Shown here in pieces: positions 1 to 9,393 of a DNA stretch of 64,000 nt; the stretch's first letter is position 1; every line of letters starts with the position of its first letter. Made by a program: the position numbers and the translations under genes. The DNA is from Tenebrionibacter intestinalis (GTDB lineage: Bacteria; Pseudomonadota; Gammaproteobacteria; Enterobacterales; Enterobacteriaceae): contig NZ_JAEPBH010000015.1 in the NCBI RefSeq assembly GCF_016632365.1, positions 21,898 through 85,897 on the forward strand, given 5' to 3'. A model generated the notes under the pieces. It worked only from the letters and a program-made list of their open reading frames with translations. It was not told the origin of the DNA and ran no database searches.

Positions 1-1033
1 AACGACGACGGCAGGCATGGCGGCCTGGATTCTGGAACAGTGCGGCTATCAGCCGGGCTTTGTGATTGGCGGCGTGCCGGGCAACTTTGATGTCTCTGCC
101 CGCCCCGGCGGCAGCCCGTTTTTTGTGATTGAAGCCGATGAGTATGATTGCGCGTTTTTTGATAAGCGATCTAAATTTGTTCATTACTGCCCGCGCACGC
201 TGGTGCTCAACAATCTTGAGTTTGACCATGCGGACATTTTTGACGACCTGAAAGCAATTCAGAAACAGTTCCATCATCTGGTGCGTATTGTGCCGGGGCA
301 GGGGCGTATTCTGTGGCCTGAAAGCGACGCTAATCTGAAACAGGTCATTGGCATGGGGTGCTGGAGCGAGCAGGAAACAGCGGGCGAGCACGGGCGCTGG
401 CAGGCGAAGAAATTAACCAATGACGGCGCCAACTGGCAGGTTTGGTTAGACGGCGAATGTGTGGGTGAAGTGAACTGGTCGCTTGTGGGCGAACACAATA
501 TGCACAATGGCCTGATGGCTATTGCCGCCGCGCGCCATGTGGGCATTGCGCCAGCGCAGGCCGCAAAAGCGTTAGGCGGATTTGTCAATGCTCGCCGCCG
601 CCTCGAACTGCGCGGCGAAGCCGGTGGCGTGGCGGTTTATGATGATTTTGCCCACCACCCGACGGCCATCCTCGCCACTCTGGCCGCGCTGCGCGGAAAA
701 GTTGGCGGTACGGCGCGTATCCTGGCCGTGCTGGAACCGCGCTCCAATACCATGAAAATGGGGATCAGCAAGGACGAACTGGCGCCAGCGCTGGGTCGTG
801 CGGACGAAGTCTTTCTGCTTCAGCCGCAGCATATACCGTGGCAGGTGGCGGAAGTGGCGGAAGCCTGTATTCAGCCTTCGCACTGGAGCGCCGATCTGGA
901 TGAACTGGTCGGGATGATTGTGAAATCTGCACAGCCTGGCGACACTATTCTTGTTATGAGCAATGGCGGATTTGGCGGTATTCATCAGAAATTACTCGAT
1001 GCGCTGGCGAAAAAACCAGCGGAAACCGCATAA
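1..1033 (+). CDS. mpl: Murein peptide ligase Mpl (5' end outside window)
   Basis: Cytoplasmic ligase of peptidoglycan recycling: it joins the recycled tripeptide L-Ala-D-Glu-mDAP to UDP-MurNAc at the cost of ATP. The frame is already open at base 2 and begins TTTAGMAAWILEQCGY, the end of the Mur-ligase P-loop, so roughly the first 110 residues lie upstream of the window. Visible family segments are FVIEADEYDCAFFDKRSKF in the central domain, GEHNMHNGLMAIAAARH, and YDDFAHHPTAI in the C-terminal domain. The nearly unbroken resemblance to the enterobacterial protein makes the call secure. The ATG at 17 is internal, not the start. Confidence 0.96.
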   Translation, partial: TTTAGMAAWILEQCGYQPGFVIGGVPGNFDVSARPGGSPFFVIEADEYDCAFFDKRSKFVHYCPRTLVLNNLEFDHADIFDDLKAIQKQFHHLVRIVPGQGRILWPESDANLKQVIGMGCWSEQETAGEHGRWQAKKLTNDGANWQVWLDGECVGEVNWSLVGEHNMHNGLMAIAAARHVGIAPAQAAKALGGFVNARRRLELRGEAGGVAVYDDFAHHPTAILATLAALRGKVGGTARILAVLEPRSNTMKMGISKDELAPALGRADEVFLLQPQHIPWQVAEVAEACIQPSHWSADLDELVGMIVKSAQPGDTILVMSNGGFGGIHQKLLDALAKKPAETA

Positions 1034-1039
1034 CGGGCG

Positions 1040-1103
1040 TGATTCGCCAGCAGCCTCGCTTTGACGACAATGCGGCACAGGGGGGGGGCGGACTGGCGAA
1101 TCA
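1040..1103. repeat. 11-bp inverted repeat with a nine-G run in the loop
   Basis: TGATTCGCCAG (1040-1050) is the exact reverse complement of CTGGCGAATCA (1093-1103). The 42-base loop holds a run of nine G (1080-1088). The stem is followed by A's rather than T's on the plus strand, and preceded by T's when read on the minus strand, so it is not a standard terminator in either direction. It lies between the convergent 3' ends of mpl and the TPM-domain gene. The rest of 1104-1300 shows nothing I can name. Confidence 0.55.
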
Positions 1104-1300
1104 AAAAAACCATCAGAAACGCATCAGGCCTGCTAAACCCGCCTCTGAATGTTAACAAAAGGGCAACGAGTGGGTTGCCCGCTTTGTTGATATCAAACCA
1201 AATTCAACGTACTGGTTTTTCTTGTGGGAACATTCGCCCCGGCACTTGTCAGCGGCATCCATGCAGGATTAAGGGACGAAGCCTGGTGAAGGAACGTGAC

Positions 1301-2173
1301 TTACCAGCGCCCGGAAGCGCCGCCGCCGCCGCTGGAACCGCCGCCGCCGCGAAAACCACCGCCGCCAAATCCGCCTCTAAAGCCGCCGCCGCCGCCGCGA
1401 AAGCCACCGCCGCCACCGCCGCCGTGAAATTTTGCGCTGGCGGCCAGCAGTAGAATAATGGCGGCCACCGAGCTGCCCAGCGTAATGTATACCACCTGGC
1501 TAAAGGGGAGCGCTGATGCTGAGAAGAACAGCGACCAGAGCCAGCTTCCGGCGCCAATGGTAACGCCGCTTTTAATACCGCGCATCACCACGTTGCCTTT
1601 GCGGAAAATCCAAACCGGAAGCGCGAACAGGCCCAGCACCAGATATTCAAAAAGAGAGCCGCTATCGTCATATTTACTGGCTGTTGCGGGCGTTTCCCGG
1701 GACGGGAATTGTTCCTTTGCCAGCAGTTCGCCAATTTGCGATACGCCCTGCTGTAAGCCCTGCGCCAGCCTGTTTTCCCGGAAGGCGGGGATAATTGCCG
1801 TGCGGATAATCTGGCTGCTCTGTACGTCCGTCAGGGCGCCTTCAAAACCGTACCCTACCTCAATACGCACGGTACGATCCTGCCACGCCACCAGCAGCAG
1901 CACGCCGTCGCTGCGCTGCCTGTCTCCCAGCCGCCACTTGTCGTAAACGCGAGTTGCGTATTGCTCAATGGTTTCCTGGCCGGTGGTGGGTAACACCAGA
2001 ATGGCAAGCTGAGCGGGAGCCAGCTTTTGCGCCTGCTGCGTTAAGGCGTTGATTTCCTCACGGCTGAGCGTGCCCGTCAGGTCGGTTACCTGCTGGCGTA
2101 GTTCAGGTACGGGGACATCAGCGGCCATAGCCTGGCCGCTGAGCAGCGCAAAAAGTAGAAAAACGATGCGCAT
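1301..2173 (-). CDS. TPM-domain membrane protein with Gly-rich tail (YgcG type)
   Basis: About 290 residues. A signal peptide (MRIVFLLFALLSGQAMAA) is followed by a TPM domain (about residues 25-160; LTQQAQKLAPAQLAIL and RIEVGYGFEGALTD). Two hydrophobic helices follow near residues 180-245, then a C-terminal tail made almost wholly of Gly with Phe/Arg and ending GGGGASGRW. TPM proteins sit on the outer face of the inner membrane; their biochemical role is unsettled. The ATG at 2173 has GGGAGG in front of it and overlaps the end of the LemA gene, so the two are probably translationally coupled. LemA and TPM genes often travel together. Confidence 0.85.
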   Translation of the reverse strand: MRIVFLLFALLSGQAMAADVPVPELRQQVTDLTGTLSREEINALTQQAQKLAPAQLAILVLPTTGQETIEQYATRVYDKWRLGDRQRSDGVLLLVAWQDRTVRIEVGYGFEGALTDVQSSQIIRTAIIPAFRENRLAQGLQQGVSQIGELLAKEQFPSRETPATASKYDDSGSLFEYLVLGLFALPVWIFRKGNVVMRGIKSGVTIGAGSWLWSLFFSASALPFSQVVYITLGSSVAAIILLLAASAKFHGGGGGGGFRGGGGGFRGGFGGGGFRGGGGSSGGGGASGRW

Positions 2174-2190
2174 TATCGCCTCCCGCAGCA

Positions 2191-2793
2191 TCACTTCGCG
2201 CCGAAATCAATAGTGGGCGCTTTGGTGATGGTTTCAACATCGTCCGGAAGATAGTTTTTCTTCGGCTTGTAGCCCATCACTTTTGCCGTCATGACAGCCG
2301 GAAACTGGCGCACGGTGATATTGTACAGTTCGATGGCTTTAATATAGCGCCCGCGCGCCACCGCGATGCGGTTCTCCGTGCCCTCAAGCTGCACCATCAG
2401 GTTTTGAAATAGCTCCTGGGATTTCAGCTCCGGATAGCGCTCCCCCAGTACCATCATCTGGCCGAGCGTGCGGGTAACCTGCACCTGCGACTGTTGCCAC
2501 TGCTCAAGATTTTGCTCGTCGTCCGGATTGGCCTTCAGGTTCCGGGTAGCGGTATTGGCCCGCGAACGCGCGAGCGTAACCGCTTCCAGCAGCTCTTTTT
2601 CATGAGTGGCGTAACCCTTAACGCTGGCAACCAGGTTAGGGATCAAATCTGCGCGTCGCTGATATTGATTCAAGACTTCCGACCAGGTCGTATTGGTTTG
2701 TTCGTCACTGGATTGAATGTCGTTATAGCCGCATCCCGACAGCGTAAAAATCAGCACAACAGCGCTAATAAGTTTTATCAGATTCCGATTCAT
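2191..2793 (-). CDS. LemA-family lipoprotein
   Basis: 200 residues. The N-terminus MNRNLIKLISAVVLIFTLSG ends in the lipobox LSGC, so the mature protein is probably a lipid-anchored envelope protein. The LemA domain (about residues 35-180) is a long helical hairpin with the typical segments NQYQRRADLIPNLVASVKGY and TENRIAVARGRYIKAIELYN. The start at 2793 was chosen because it gives a proper signal sequence; the frame stays open upstream to 2934. First gene of a two-gene unit with the TPM-domain protein. Molecular function of the family is unknown. Confidence 0.88.
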   Translation of the reverse strand: MNRNLIKLISAVVLIFTLSGCGYNDIQSSDEQTNTTWSEVLNQYQRRADLIPNLVASVKGYATHEKELLEAVTLARSRANTATRNLKANPDDEQNLEQWQQSQVQVTRTLGQMMVLGERYPELKSQELFQNLMVQLEGTENRIAVARGRYIKAIELYNITVRQFPAVMTAKVMGYKPKKNYLPDDVETITKAPTIDFGAK

Positions 2794-2901
2794 CTTTATT
2801 ATCCATATAGAGAGAAAATATGCCTGTAGTATACACGCGCGTCCTTTATACGGCTGCGTCTGGCCGGCTGATTTTATGCTCCCGGCTTTTGAAGGGGGAC
2901 A

Positions 2902-2940
2902 AAAAAATCCGGGATCGTCGATGCCCGGATTCATTTTTTA
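2902..2940 (-). terminator. Rho-independent terminator after darP
   Basis: Read on the minus strand, AATCCGGG and CCCGGATT form an 8-bp stem with a 10-base loop, followed by a run of seven T. It starts just beyond the darP stop codon at 2954. Confidence 0.85.
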
Positions 2941-2953
2941 GCTTAGCGGCAGG

Positions 2954-3499
2954 CTACTGCGCTTCGCTCAGTTCCCGTAGATACTGGAAAATCAGACGTG
3001 CGGATTTTGCGGGCTTCTTGCCTTCGTTCTCTTTTTTCGCGTTGCGGATAAGGGCGCGCAACTGCTGGCGATCGGCTTGTGGCCACAGGGTGAGGACTTC
3101 AACAATCGCCTCGTCGCCGTTTTCAATCAGGCGGTCGCGAAGATCTTCGAGTTTATGAAACAGCGCCACCTGCTGATTATGGCGATTTTTCAGCTTATCC
3201 AGCGCCTGGCGGATAGGATCCACGTCGCGGTTGCGCAGCAGTTTACCGATAAGCTGTAACTGGCGGCGTCGGCCTTCGCGCTTGATGCGCTGCGCCAGTT
3301 CGATCGCATCGCGTAACTCTTCATCAAGCGGGAGTTTATCGAGCGCGTTTTTACCCAGATCCACCATTTCGGCGCCCAGGCGTTTGAGTTCTTCGGCATC
3401 GCGCTTAATTTCACTTTTACTGACCCAGATGATTTCGTCGTCTTTGTTTTCGTCATCACCGGGCGTGTCGTCGAGCCAGTCTACAGGCTGCTTGGTCAT
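2954..3499 (-). CDS. darP: Ribosome biogenesis factor DarP (YjgA)
   Basis: 181 residues, the usual length. DarP binds late precursors of the 50S ribosomal subunit and helps their maturation in the cytoplasm. The acidic N-terminus ([20 protein letters not shown]) and the helical body with [20 protein letters not shown] and [20 protein letters not shown] are characteristic. The ATG at 3499 is preceded by an AGGAG-type site (AAGGAGCCTGAAATG). It is divergent from pmbA, the same neighbour as in E. coli. Confidence 0.95.
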   Translation of the reverse strand: MTKQPVDWLDDTPGDDENKDDEIIWVSKSEIKRDAEELKRLGAEMVDLGKNALDKLPLDEELRDAIELAQRIKREGRRRQLQLIGKLLRNRDVDPIRQALDKLKNRHNQQVALFHKLEDLRDRLIENGDEAIVEVLTLWPQADRQQLRALIRNAKKENEGKKPAKSARLIFQYLRELSEAQ

Positions 3500-3592
3500 T
3501 TCAGGCTCCTTAAAAAAGAGAGCAATACTATCACCCCGGGCGCGCATGCCCAAAGGGTTCTCTGATAGACTTCATGCATCGTCACTTACAGT

Positions 3593-4945
3593 ATGGCATT
3601 GGTAATGAAAGTAAACACACAAGCTGCACAGAAGCGTAAAGCCCTGGAAAACGCCGTGGCGCAGGCGCTTGAGCTGGCATCAGGGCGCACCGACGGCGCG
3701 GAAGTGGCCGTTTCGAATACTACCGGCATCAGCGTGAGCACCCGCTACGGCGAGGTGGAAAATGTTGAGTTCAACAGTGACGGCGCGCTGGGCATTACCG
3801 TCTATCATCAAAATCGCAAAGGCAGCGCGTCTTCTACGGATCTCAGCCCGCAGGCTATTAGCCGCACGGTGCAAGCGGCGATCGATATCGCCCGCTATAC
3901 CTCGCCGGACCCCTGCGCGGGCGTAGCGCAAAAGGATCTGCTGGCGTTTGAGGCGCCGGATCTTGATCTTTTTCATCCGGCGGAAATAGAGCCGGAACAG
4001 GCGATCGCGCTGGCCGCGCGTGCAGAGCAGGCGGCGCTGCAGGCGGACAAACGCATTATTAACACCGAAGGCGGCAGTTTTAACAGTCACTATGGCGTAA
4101 AGGTATTTGGCAACAGCCACGGCATGTTACAGAGCTACTGTTCGTCGCGCCACTCTCTTTCCAGCTGCGTTATTGGTGAAGAAAACGGCGTGATGGAGCG
4201 CGATTACGCTTATACCCTTTCCCGCGAGCTGGATGCGCTGGAAAGCCCCGAATGGGTGGGGGCTGAGTGCGCCCGCCGTACTCTGGCGCGCCTGGCGCCG
4301 CGTAAACTTTCCACCATGACCGCGCCGGTTATTTTCCTTAATGAAGTCGCAACCGGGCTTTTCGGCCATCTGGTGGGGGCTATCAGCGGCGGCGCGGTTT
4401 ACCGTAAATCCACTTTCCTGCTCGATGCCCTCGGTACGCAGATTCTGCCGACGTGGCTGACAATTGAAGAGCATCCGCACCTGCTTAAAGGGCTGGCCTC
4501 CACGCCGTTTGATAACGAAGGCGTCGCCACGTCGCGTCGCGATATAATTAAAGATGGCGTACTGCAACAGTGGCTGCTTACCAGTTATTCGGCGCGTAAG
4601 CTGGGGTTGCAAAGCACCGGGCATGCGGGGGGCATTCACAACTGGCGTATTGCCGGCCAGGGGCTGGATTTTGCCGGGTTGCTCAAAGAGATGGGAACAG
4701 GGCTGGTGGTCACTGAATTAATGGGGCAGGGCGTAAGCGGCATTACCGGCGACTATTCGCGCGGCGCATCGGGCTTTTGGGTTGAAAACGGTGAAATTCA
4801 GTATCCGGTAAGTGAAATCACCATCGCCGGAAATTTAAAGGATATGTGGCGCAACATCGTTACCGTGGGTAACGACATCGAAATGCGCAGCAACATCCAG
4901 TGCGGTTCCGTGCTGCTGCCGGAAATGAAAATCGCCGGGCAGTAA
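3593..4945 (+). CDS. pmbA: Metalloprotease subunit PmbA (TldE)
   Basis: 450 residues. With TldD it forms a zinc-dependent heterodimeric protease that matures or degrades peptides such as microcin B17 and the CcdA antitoxin. PmbA itself lacks the metal-binding HExxxH motif, and none is seen here. Family segments are [20 protein letters not shown] near residue 48, [34 protein letters not shown], and the C-terminus [19 protein letters not shown] ccdA homologue lies about 20 kb away in this window. Its start MALVMKV matches the enterobacterial protein. Confidence 0.96.
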   Translation: MALVMKVNTQAAQKRKALENAVAQALELASGRTDGAEVAVSNTTGISVSTRYGEVENVEFNSDGALGITVYHQNRKGSASSTDLSPQAISRTVQAAIDIARYTSPDPCAGVAQKDLLAFEAPDLDLFHPAEIEPEQAIALAARAEQAALQADKRIINTEGGSFNSHYGVKVFGNSHGMLQSYCSSRHSLSSCVIGEENGVMERDYAYTLSRELDALESPEWVGAECARRTLARLAPRKLSTMTAPVIFLNEVATGLFGHLVGAISGGAVYRKSTFLLDALGTQILPTWLTIEEHPHLLKGLASTPFDNEGVATSRRDIIKDGVLQQWLLTSYSARKLGLQSTGHAGGIHNWRIAGQGLDFAGLLKEMGTGLVVTELMGQGVSGITGDYSRGASGFWVENGEIQYPVSEITIAGNLKDMWRNIVTVGNDIEMRSNIQCGSVLLPEMKIAGQ

Positions 4946-5324
4946 CGCGGCGTTGTGGCGAAATGCGGCCGCTGCGCGGCTTTCGCCCGGCGCCAGCGCA
5001 GCGTGCGCAGAAAGCCATACCGCCGACATTGAAAGAAAAATTGCCAGTCAGCCCCGAAAATGCAGGCATTTCGCCACGGTTTCTGTTGACGCATCAGCCA
5101 GATTGACGAAGGCAAATTTCCCGGGGCGAAAGCCGCTGCGCAAGCATTACAACAAACCCGTCATCCTTATCACAAGCCGTTGCGTTAGCCGCAAGGGCGG
5201 GCCGGTAAGTCCGGATTCATTCACACTTTTTCGGCACGTTACGCAAAACGGACTTTATAAGCTGGTTCTTGCCGGCAGCGCCCGCTATGGTGAGTTCAGG
5301 TCTGTTAAGTCAGCGGAGAAAAGC
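4946..5324. other. Intergenic stretch downstream of pmbA
   Basis: About 380 bases with no convincing gene. The position directly after pmbA holds cybC (cytochrome b562) in E. coli; nothing resembling cybC is present. Short overlapping ORFs on both strands are GC-rich shadows. A GC-rich hairpin (GCCGC...GCGGC) near 4966-4981 could act in transcription end of pmbA. Confidence 0.4.
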
Positions 5325-5993
5325 ATGACAACCTTTACCGGGCTGACGCCCGATGCGCTGGATTTTTTGCAGTTGTTAAGCCGAAACAACAGCAAAGAAT
5401 GGTTTAGCGCCAACCGTGAAACCTACGATTGGGGCATTGTGTCTCCATTACGCGCGCTGGTGGCAACCCTGGCGCCCGACATGCGGTTGATTGACGACCG
5501 GCTGGAGGTTCGCCCGGCGGTAGGGAAAACCCTTTCACGCATCCATCGGGATACCCGTTTTTCCCATGATAAATCTCCTTATCGAAGCAACGTGTGGATA
5601 TATTTTAAACGGCCCCGTAAAACACTTTCTGATTCCCCCACTTTTTTCTTCGAAATATCGTATGGCGGCTGGCGCTATGGCATGGGGTACTACAGCGCCT
5701 CTCACAATACGATGGCGCGTTTTCGGGATTATATTGCCGATAACCCGCGCAGCTTCCTGCGAACAGTAGCGGATATTCGTTGCGGGTTCGCGCTTGTAGG
5801 AGAAAGCTATAAACGCCCGCGGGGGCAAGCGCTGCCGCCTGAGCTGGCGGACTGGTATAACAAAAAAACGTTTGCCCTGATTGATGAACGGCAGGATATG
5901 GCTTCGCTTTATACTGCCGAACTGGCGGATATTTTGCGAGATGGGTTTCGTCGCCTTGCGCCGCTGTATCAGGTTCTGACACGGTTGGAGTAG
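5325..5993 (+). CDS. DUF2461 (TIGR02453) family protein
   Basis: 222 residues if translation starts at ATG 5325, which is preceded by CGGAGAAAAGC. The family signature is intact: FLQLLSRNNSKEWFSANRE near the N-terminus, RIHRDTRFSHDKSPYRSNV about residues 80-98, FFEISYGGWRYGMGYY in the middle, and the C-terminal PLYQVLTRLE. Members are widespread in bacteria and fungi, but their function is not known. The frame is open further upstream to 4953, but that part is compositionally unlike protein and lacks homologous sequence. Confidence 0.85.
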   Translation: MTTFTGLTPDALDFLQLLSRNNSKEWFSANRETYDWGIVSPLRALVATLAPDMRLIDDRLEVRPAVGKTLSRIHRDTRFSHDKSPYRSNVWIYFKRPRKTLSDSPTFFFEISYGGWRYGMGYYSASHNTMARFRDYIADNPRSFLRTVADIRCGFALVGESYKRPRGQALPPELADWYNKKTFALIDERQDMASLYTAELADILRDGFRRLAPLYQVLTRLE

Positions 5994-6056
5994 GCCCTAA
6001 GCCGCCGGATTTTACATTTTTTGCTTTTCAGACCCGAGGCCGCTCTTTGAAGTTGG

Positions 6057-6692
6057 TTTTATATAGTTGCTATGTGGCTTGTGATGGTTTTTTTATCTAA
6101 GGGAGTCGGTATTTATTTTGGTTAAATATCGCGTAGGTCTTTTTTACCCATTTACCTGCGCGCCGCCGCCGGGAGGGGGAGGCCGCGCCAGCGTTGAGCC
6201 GTGTTACAGTTAGCGCTATATCCGCAATGCAAACATCGGAAAACAGACTCAGGGAACAGGGACATGAAGAAATATCTGCTGCTAACGTTTGGGCTGCTGT
6301 GCATGAGTACTGCCGCGCTGGCTACGCGCCCTTCCCAACAGGAGATGACCGTGCGTGACGCAAAAGCTCAGCGGGAAAATGCGCACGTTGTGGTGGAAGG
6401 GAAAATTACCGGGCGTGCAGGGCAGAGCGATCGCTATTGGCTGCGCGACGGCACCGGGCGCATTCTAATCAACGTAGAACGCTGCAACAAAGCGCGTCGC
6501 CTCATTGGCAGACAGGTGCGCGTGGTTGGCAAAATCGGGCATGAAAACGATCGCATTAAAATTGAGGCGAAGACGTTAAATCATATTAAATAAATTTATG
6601 TTTTTAACATCCGCTGACTTCACCTGTTTTTTTCGTTTTACTCTGGCATATGCCGCGTCTGTAGTCAGTTCTCGCTTTTTATATAGTTGCTA
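6057..6692. repeat. 16-bp direct repeat bracketing the OB-fold gene
   Basis: TTTTATATAGTTGCTA occurs exactly at 6057-6072 and again at 6677-6692, one copy on each side of the OB-fold gene at 6264. The copies could be paired binding sites for a regulator such as MdcR or the ends of an inserted segment. No transposase is present between them. Confidence 0.6.
6264..6593 (+). CDS. Periplasmic bacterial OB-fold (BOF) protein, YgiW/YdeI type
   Basis: 109 residues. Signal peptide MKKYLLLTFGLLCMSTAALA, then a single small OB-fold domain: TVRDAKAQRENAHVVVEGKI, then YWLRDGTGRILINVERCNK, GRQVRVVGKI and RIKIEAKTL. BOF proteins are exported stress-related binding proteins; the ligand is not known for this member. 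ATG 6264 has AGGGAACAGGG upstream and starts a proper signal peptide; the longer frame from 6201 does not. It stands alone between DUF2461 and the mdc operon and is bracketed by the 16-bp direct repeat. Confidence 0.8.
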   Translation: MKKYLLLTFGLLCMSTAALATRPSQQEMTVRDAKAQRENAHVVVEGKITGRAGQSDRYWLRDGTGRILINVERCNKARRLIGRQVRVVGKIGHENDRIKIEAKTLNHIK

Positions 6693-6704
6693 AACTGAAA
6701 TTTT

Positions 6705-6726
6705 GTACGTGATCTACATCACGAAA
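6705..6726. promoter_or_regulatory. Likely CRP-binding site upstream of mdcA
   Basis: The core GTGATCTACATCAC (6709-6722) has both CRP half-sites (GTGA and TCAC) at the correct spacing in a near-perfect palindrome. It lies about 130 bases before the mdcA start, consistent with catabolite control of malonate use. A matching core stands before the PRD/SFCGS operon at 15107. Confidence 0.7.
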
Positions 6727-6854
6727 CATGTCCGAAAGGTTACTTAAAAGCTAATGATTCGCCTCTGCGGTTAATTGATGCAGGGGGCGCACAGGTACAC
6801 ACTTTAACCAACGTTAGGCAAATCAAAATGATTCGCTGAATCAGGAGGTTAATA

Positions 6855-8510
6855 ATGTTATCTGGGCAAACGCCAGCACGGGTCTGGAACACGCGCCGCA
6901 TTGAAAAACAGCGGCGCGTCGCGTCGGTTCCCGTTCAGGGAAAAGTGCTCCCCGGCGGGGAGCTTGCCGACATGCTGGAAAAACTTATCGCGCCTGGCGA
7001 TCGCGTGGTACTGGAAGGGAATAATCAGAAGCAGGCGGATTTTCTCTCCCGCACGCTTGCGCAGGTTAATCCTCAGAAAGTGCATGATCTGCATATGATC
7101 ATGCCAAGCGTTGGACGCAGCGAACATCTTGATATCTTTGAAAAAGGTATCGCTCGTAAGCTCGATTTCTCCTTCTCCGGCCCGCAAAGCCTGCGCATCT
7201 CGCAACTGCTTGAAGATGGTGTGTTGGAAATCGGCGCTATTCATACTTATATCGAACTCTATGCGCGCCTGTATGTAGACCTGGCGCCGAACGTGGCGCT
7301 GATTGCGGGTTACAAAGCCGACCGTAAAGGCAACCTCTATACCGGGCCTGGTACCGAAGATACGCCCGCGCTGGTTGAAGCGGCGGCGTTTCATGACGGC
7401 ATCGTTATTGCGCAGGTTAATGAACTGGTGGACGATGAAACCGATCTGCCGCGCGTAGATATCCCCGGGTCGTGGGTAGATTACGTGGTCGTCGCTGACA
7501 AACCGTTCTTTATTGAACCGCTATTTACCCGCGATCCGCGCCTGATTAAACAGGAGCATATCCTGATGGCGATGCTGGCGATTAAGGGGATCTATGCCGA
7601 ACACCAGGTACAGTCGCTTAACCACGGTATTGGCTTTAATACCGCCGCCATTGAGTTGCTGCTTCCGACTTACGGCGAACAGCTTGGCCTTAAAGGTAAA
7701 ATTTGTAAACACTGGACGCTAAACCCGCACCCGACGCTCATTCCGGCCATTGAAAGCGGCTGGGTGGAAAGTGTTCACTGTTTCGGCGGCGAGCTGGGGA
7801 TGGAGGAGTATGTCCGCGCGCGCCCGGATGTGTTCTTTACCGGCGCTGACGGTTCTATGCGCTCTAATCGCGCCTTATGCCAGTTAGCGGGCCAGTATGC
7901 TGTGGATATGTTTATCGGCTCCACACTCCAGATTGACGGCCTTGCCAACTCCTCTACCGTAACGCGCACGCGCCTCTCCGGCTTTGGCGGCGCGCCCAAT
8001 ATGGGCCACGATCCGCACGGCCGCCGCCATGCTACCCCGGCCTGGCTCAATATGATGACCGAACAGGATCCGATGCAGCGCGGCAAAAAGCTGGTCGTGC
8101 AGATGGTGGAAACCTTCCAGGCCGGCGTGAAGCCTACCTTTGTGGAAAAACTTGACGCTGTTGATGTGGCGCAAGCTTCCGGTATGCCGCTGGCGCCAGT
8201 CATGATCTACGGCGATGACGTTACCCACGTGCTGACCGAAGAAGGGATTGCTTACCTCTACCGCGCTGAAAACCTCGAAGAACGTCGGGCGATGGTCGCT
8301 GCGGTAGCGGGCATTACCGATATCGGTCTGGGCGTTGACGCTCGCCGCGTTGAGCAATTGCGCCGCAGCGGCAAAGTTGTCTACCCGGAGGATATTGGGA
8401 TCCGTCGTACTGAAGCGACCCGCTCTTTACTGGCTGCAGGCAGCGTTGCGGATCTGGTTGAGTGGTCAGGCGGCCTTTATAACCCGCCAGCAAAATTCCG
8501 GAGCTGGTAA
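6855..8510 (+). CDS. mdcA: Malonate decarboxylase alpha subunit MdcA
   Basis: 551 residues, full length. This subunit is the acetyl-S-ACP:malonate ACP transferase: it swaps acetate for malonate on the prosthetic group of MdcC in the cytoplasm. Segments seen include RKLDFSFSGPQSLRISQLL, GYKADRKGNLYTGPGTEDTP, DVFFTGADGSMRSNRALCQL and SGFGGAPNMGHDPHGRRHAT. The ATG is preceded by TCAGGAGGTTAATA, a strong ribosome site. First gene of the mdc operon; it overlaps mdcB by one base (TAATG). Confidence 0.97.
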   Translation: MLSGQTPARVWNTRRIEKQRRVASVPVQGKVLPGGELADMLEKLIAPGDRVVLEGNNQKQADFLSRTLAQVNPQKVHDLHMIMPSVGRSEHLDIFEKGIARKLDFSFSGPQSLRISQLLEDGVLEIGAIHTYIELYARLYVDLAPNVALIAGYKADRKGNLYTGPGTEDTPALVEAAAFHDGIVIAQVNELVDDETDLPRVDIPGSWVDYVVVADKPFFIEPLFTRDPRLIKQEHILMAMLAIKGIYAEHQVQSLNHGIGFNTAAIELLLPTYGEQLGLKGKICKHWTLNPHPTLIPAIESGWVESVHCFGGELGMEEYVRARPDVFFTGADGSMRSNRALCQLAGQYAVDMFIGSTLQIDGLANSSTVTRTRLSGFGGAPNMGHDPHGRRHATPAWLNMMTEQDPMQRGKKLVVQMVETFQAGVKPTFVEKLDAVDVAQASGMPLAPVMIYGDDVTHVLTEEGIAYLYRAENLEERRAMVAAVAGITDIGLGVDARRVEQLRRSGKVVYPEDIGIRRTEATRSLLAAGSVADLVEWSGGLYNPPAKFRSW

Positions 8511-9364
8511 TGAGACTACAGCCGCAGACAGGCTGCCTGCCGCGCGCGCGGCAGTTAGCGAGCCTTGCCACGCAAAGCCTGATAGATGAAGCGCGCCTTA
8601 GCCCTAAGCCAGGCCTGGTTGACAGCCGTGGAAGCGGCGCGCATCAGGATCTGACGCTGGACCTGATGGAGCGTTCCGCGCACAGCCTTACGCCCACTTT
8701 TTATGCGCTGGCGCTGCAAAGCTGGCAGCGTCCGGTTGATATTGCCCTGCGCCAGAGCGTAGGGCGGTTGGGGCGGGAGGGTGAAAGCCAGATGTTGCAG
8801 GCCACTGGCGGAGTGAACACTCACCGCGGCGCTATCTGGGCGCTGGGCCTGCTGGTAAGCGCTGCGGCGATGCCTGGTAACGAGGCGGATGTGCAAGCCA
8901 TTGCCGATACCGCCGCGCAACTGGCGCAGTTGCCTGACAGCATGGCGCCGAAGGTGTTCAGCAATGGGCTGCGCGCTACGCATCGCTATCGGGTTGCGGG
9001 CGCGCGCGAAGAGGCGCAGGCGGGTTTTCCGCACGTCACGCGGCTGGCGCTGCCGCAGTTACGGCTTAGCCGCCGCCTTGGAGCGAATGAAAGCGAAGCG
9101 CAGATTGATGCATTGATGGCGATTATGACCTCGCTGAGCGATACCTGCGTGCTCACCCGGGCTGGACTTAACGGTCTGGAAGCGATGCAAAACGGCGCGC
9201 GTGCGGTGCTAATGGCGGGCGGATGCGCTCACCCGCAGGGCAGAGCGGCGCTCTCACGGCTTGATAAACAGATGCTTGCGCTCAATGCCTCGCCGGGCGG
9301 AGCGGCAGATCTGCTGGCCGCTACGCTGCTGCTTGACCGCATTGCGCAGCCATTCCTGCTCTGA
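8510..9364 (+). CDS. mdcB: Triphosphoribosyl-dephospho-CoA synthase MdcB
   Basis: 284 residues. It makes the 2'-(5''-triphosphoribosyl)-3'-dephospho-CoA precursor from ATP and dephospho-CoA; MdcG then loads it on the acyl carrier protein MdcC. CitG-family segments are EARLSPKPGLVDSRGSGAHQ, LTPTFYALAL, ATGGVNTHRGAIWALGLL and SLSDTCVLTRAG. The start overlaps the mdcA stop, which indicates translational coupling. Confidence 0.95.
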   Translation: MRLQPQTGCLPRARQLASLATQSLIDEARLSPKPGLVDSRGSGAHQDLTLDLMERSAHSLTPTFYALALQSWQRPVDIALRQSVGRLGREGESQMLQATGGVNTHRGAIWALGLLVSAAAMPGNEADVQAIADTAAQLAQLPDSMAPKVFSNGLRATHRYRVAGAREEAQAGFPHVTRLALPQLRLSRRLGANESEAQIDALMAIMTSLSDTCVLTRAGLNGLEAMQNGARAVLMAGGCAHPQGRAALSRLDKQMLALNASPGGAADLLAATLLLDRIAQPFLL

Positions 9365-9393
9365 GGGCAGATAAACAGAATCAAGAGGGTGTT

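Noticed and set aside
1061..1453. 130-residue Ala-rich plus-strand frame
   Set aside because: It is the antisense of the Gly-rich tail of the TPM-domain gene; codon repeats of GGC/GCC give an open frame on the other strand.
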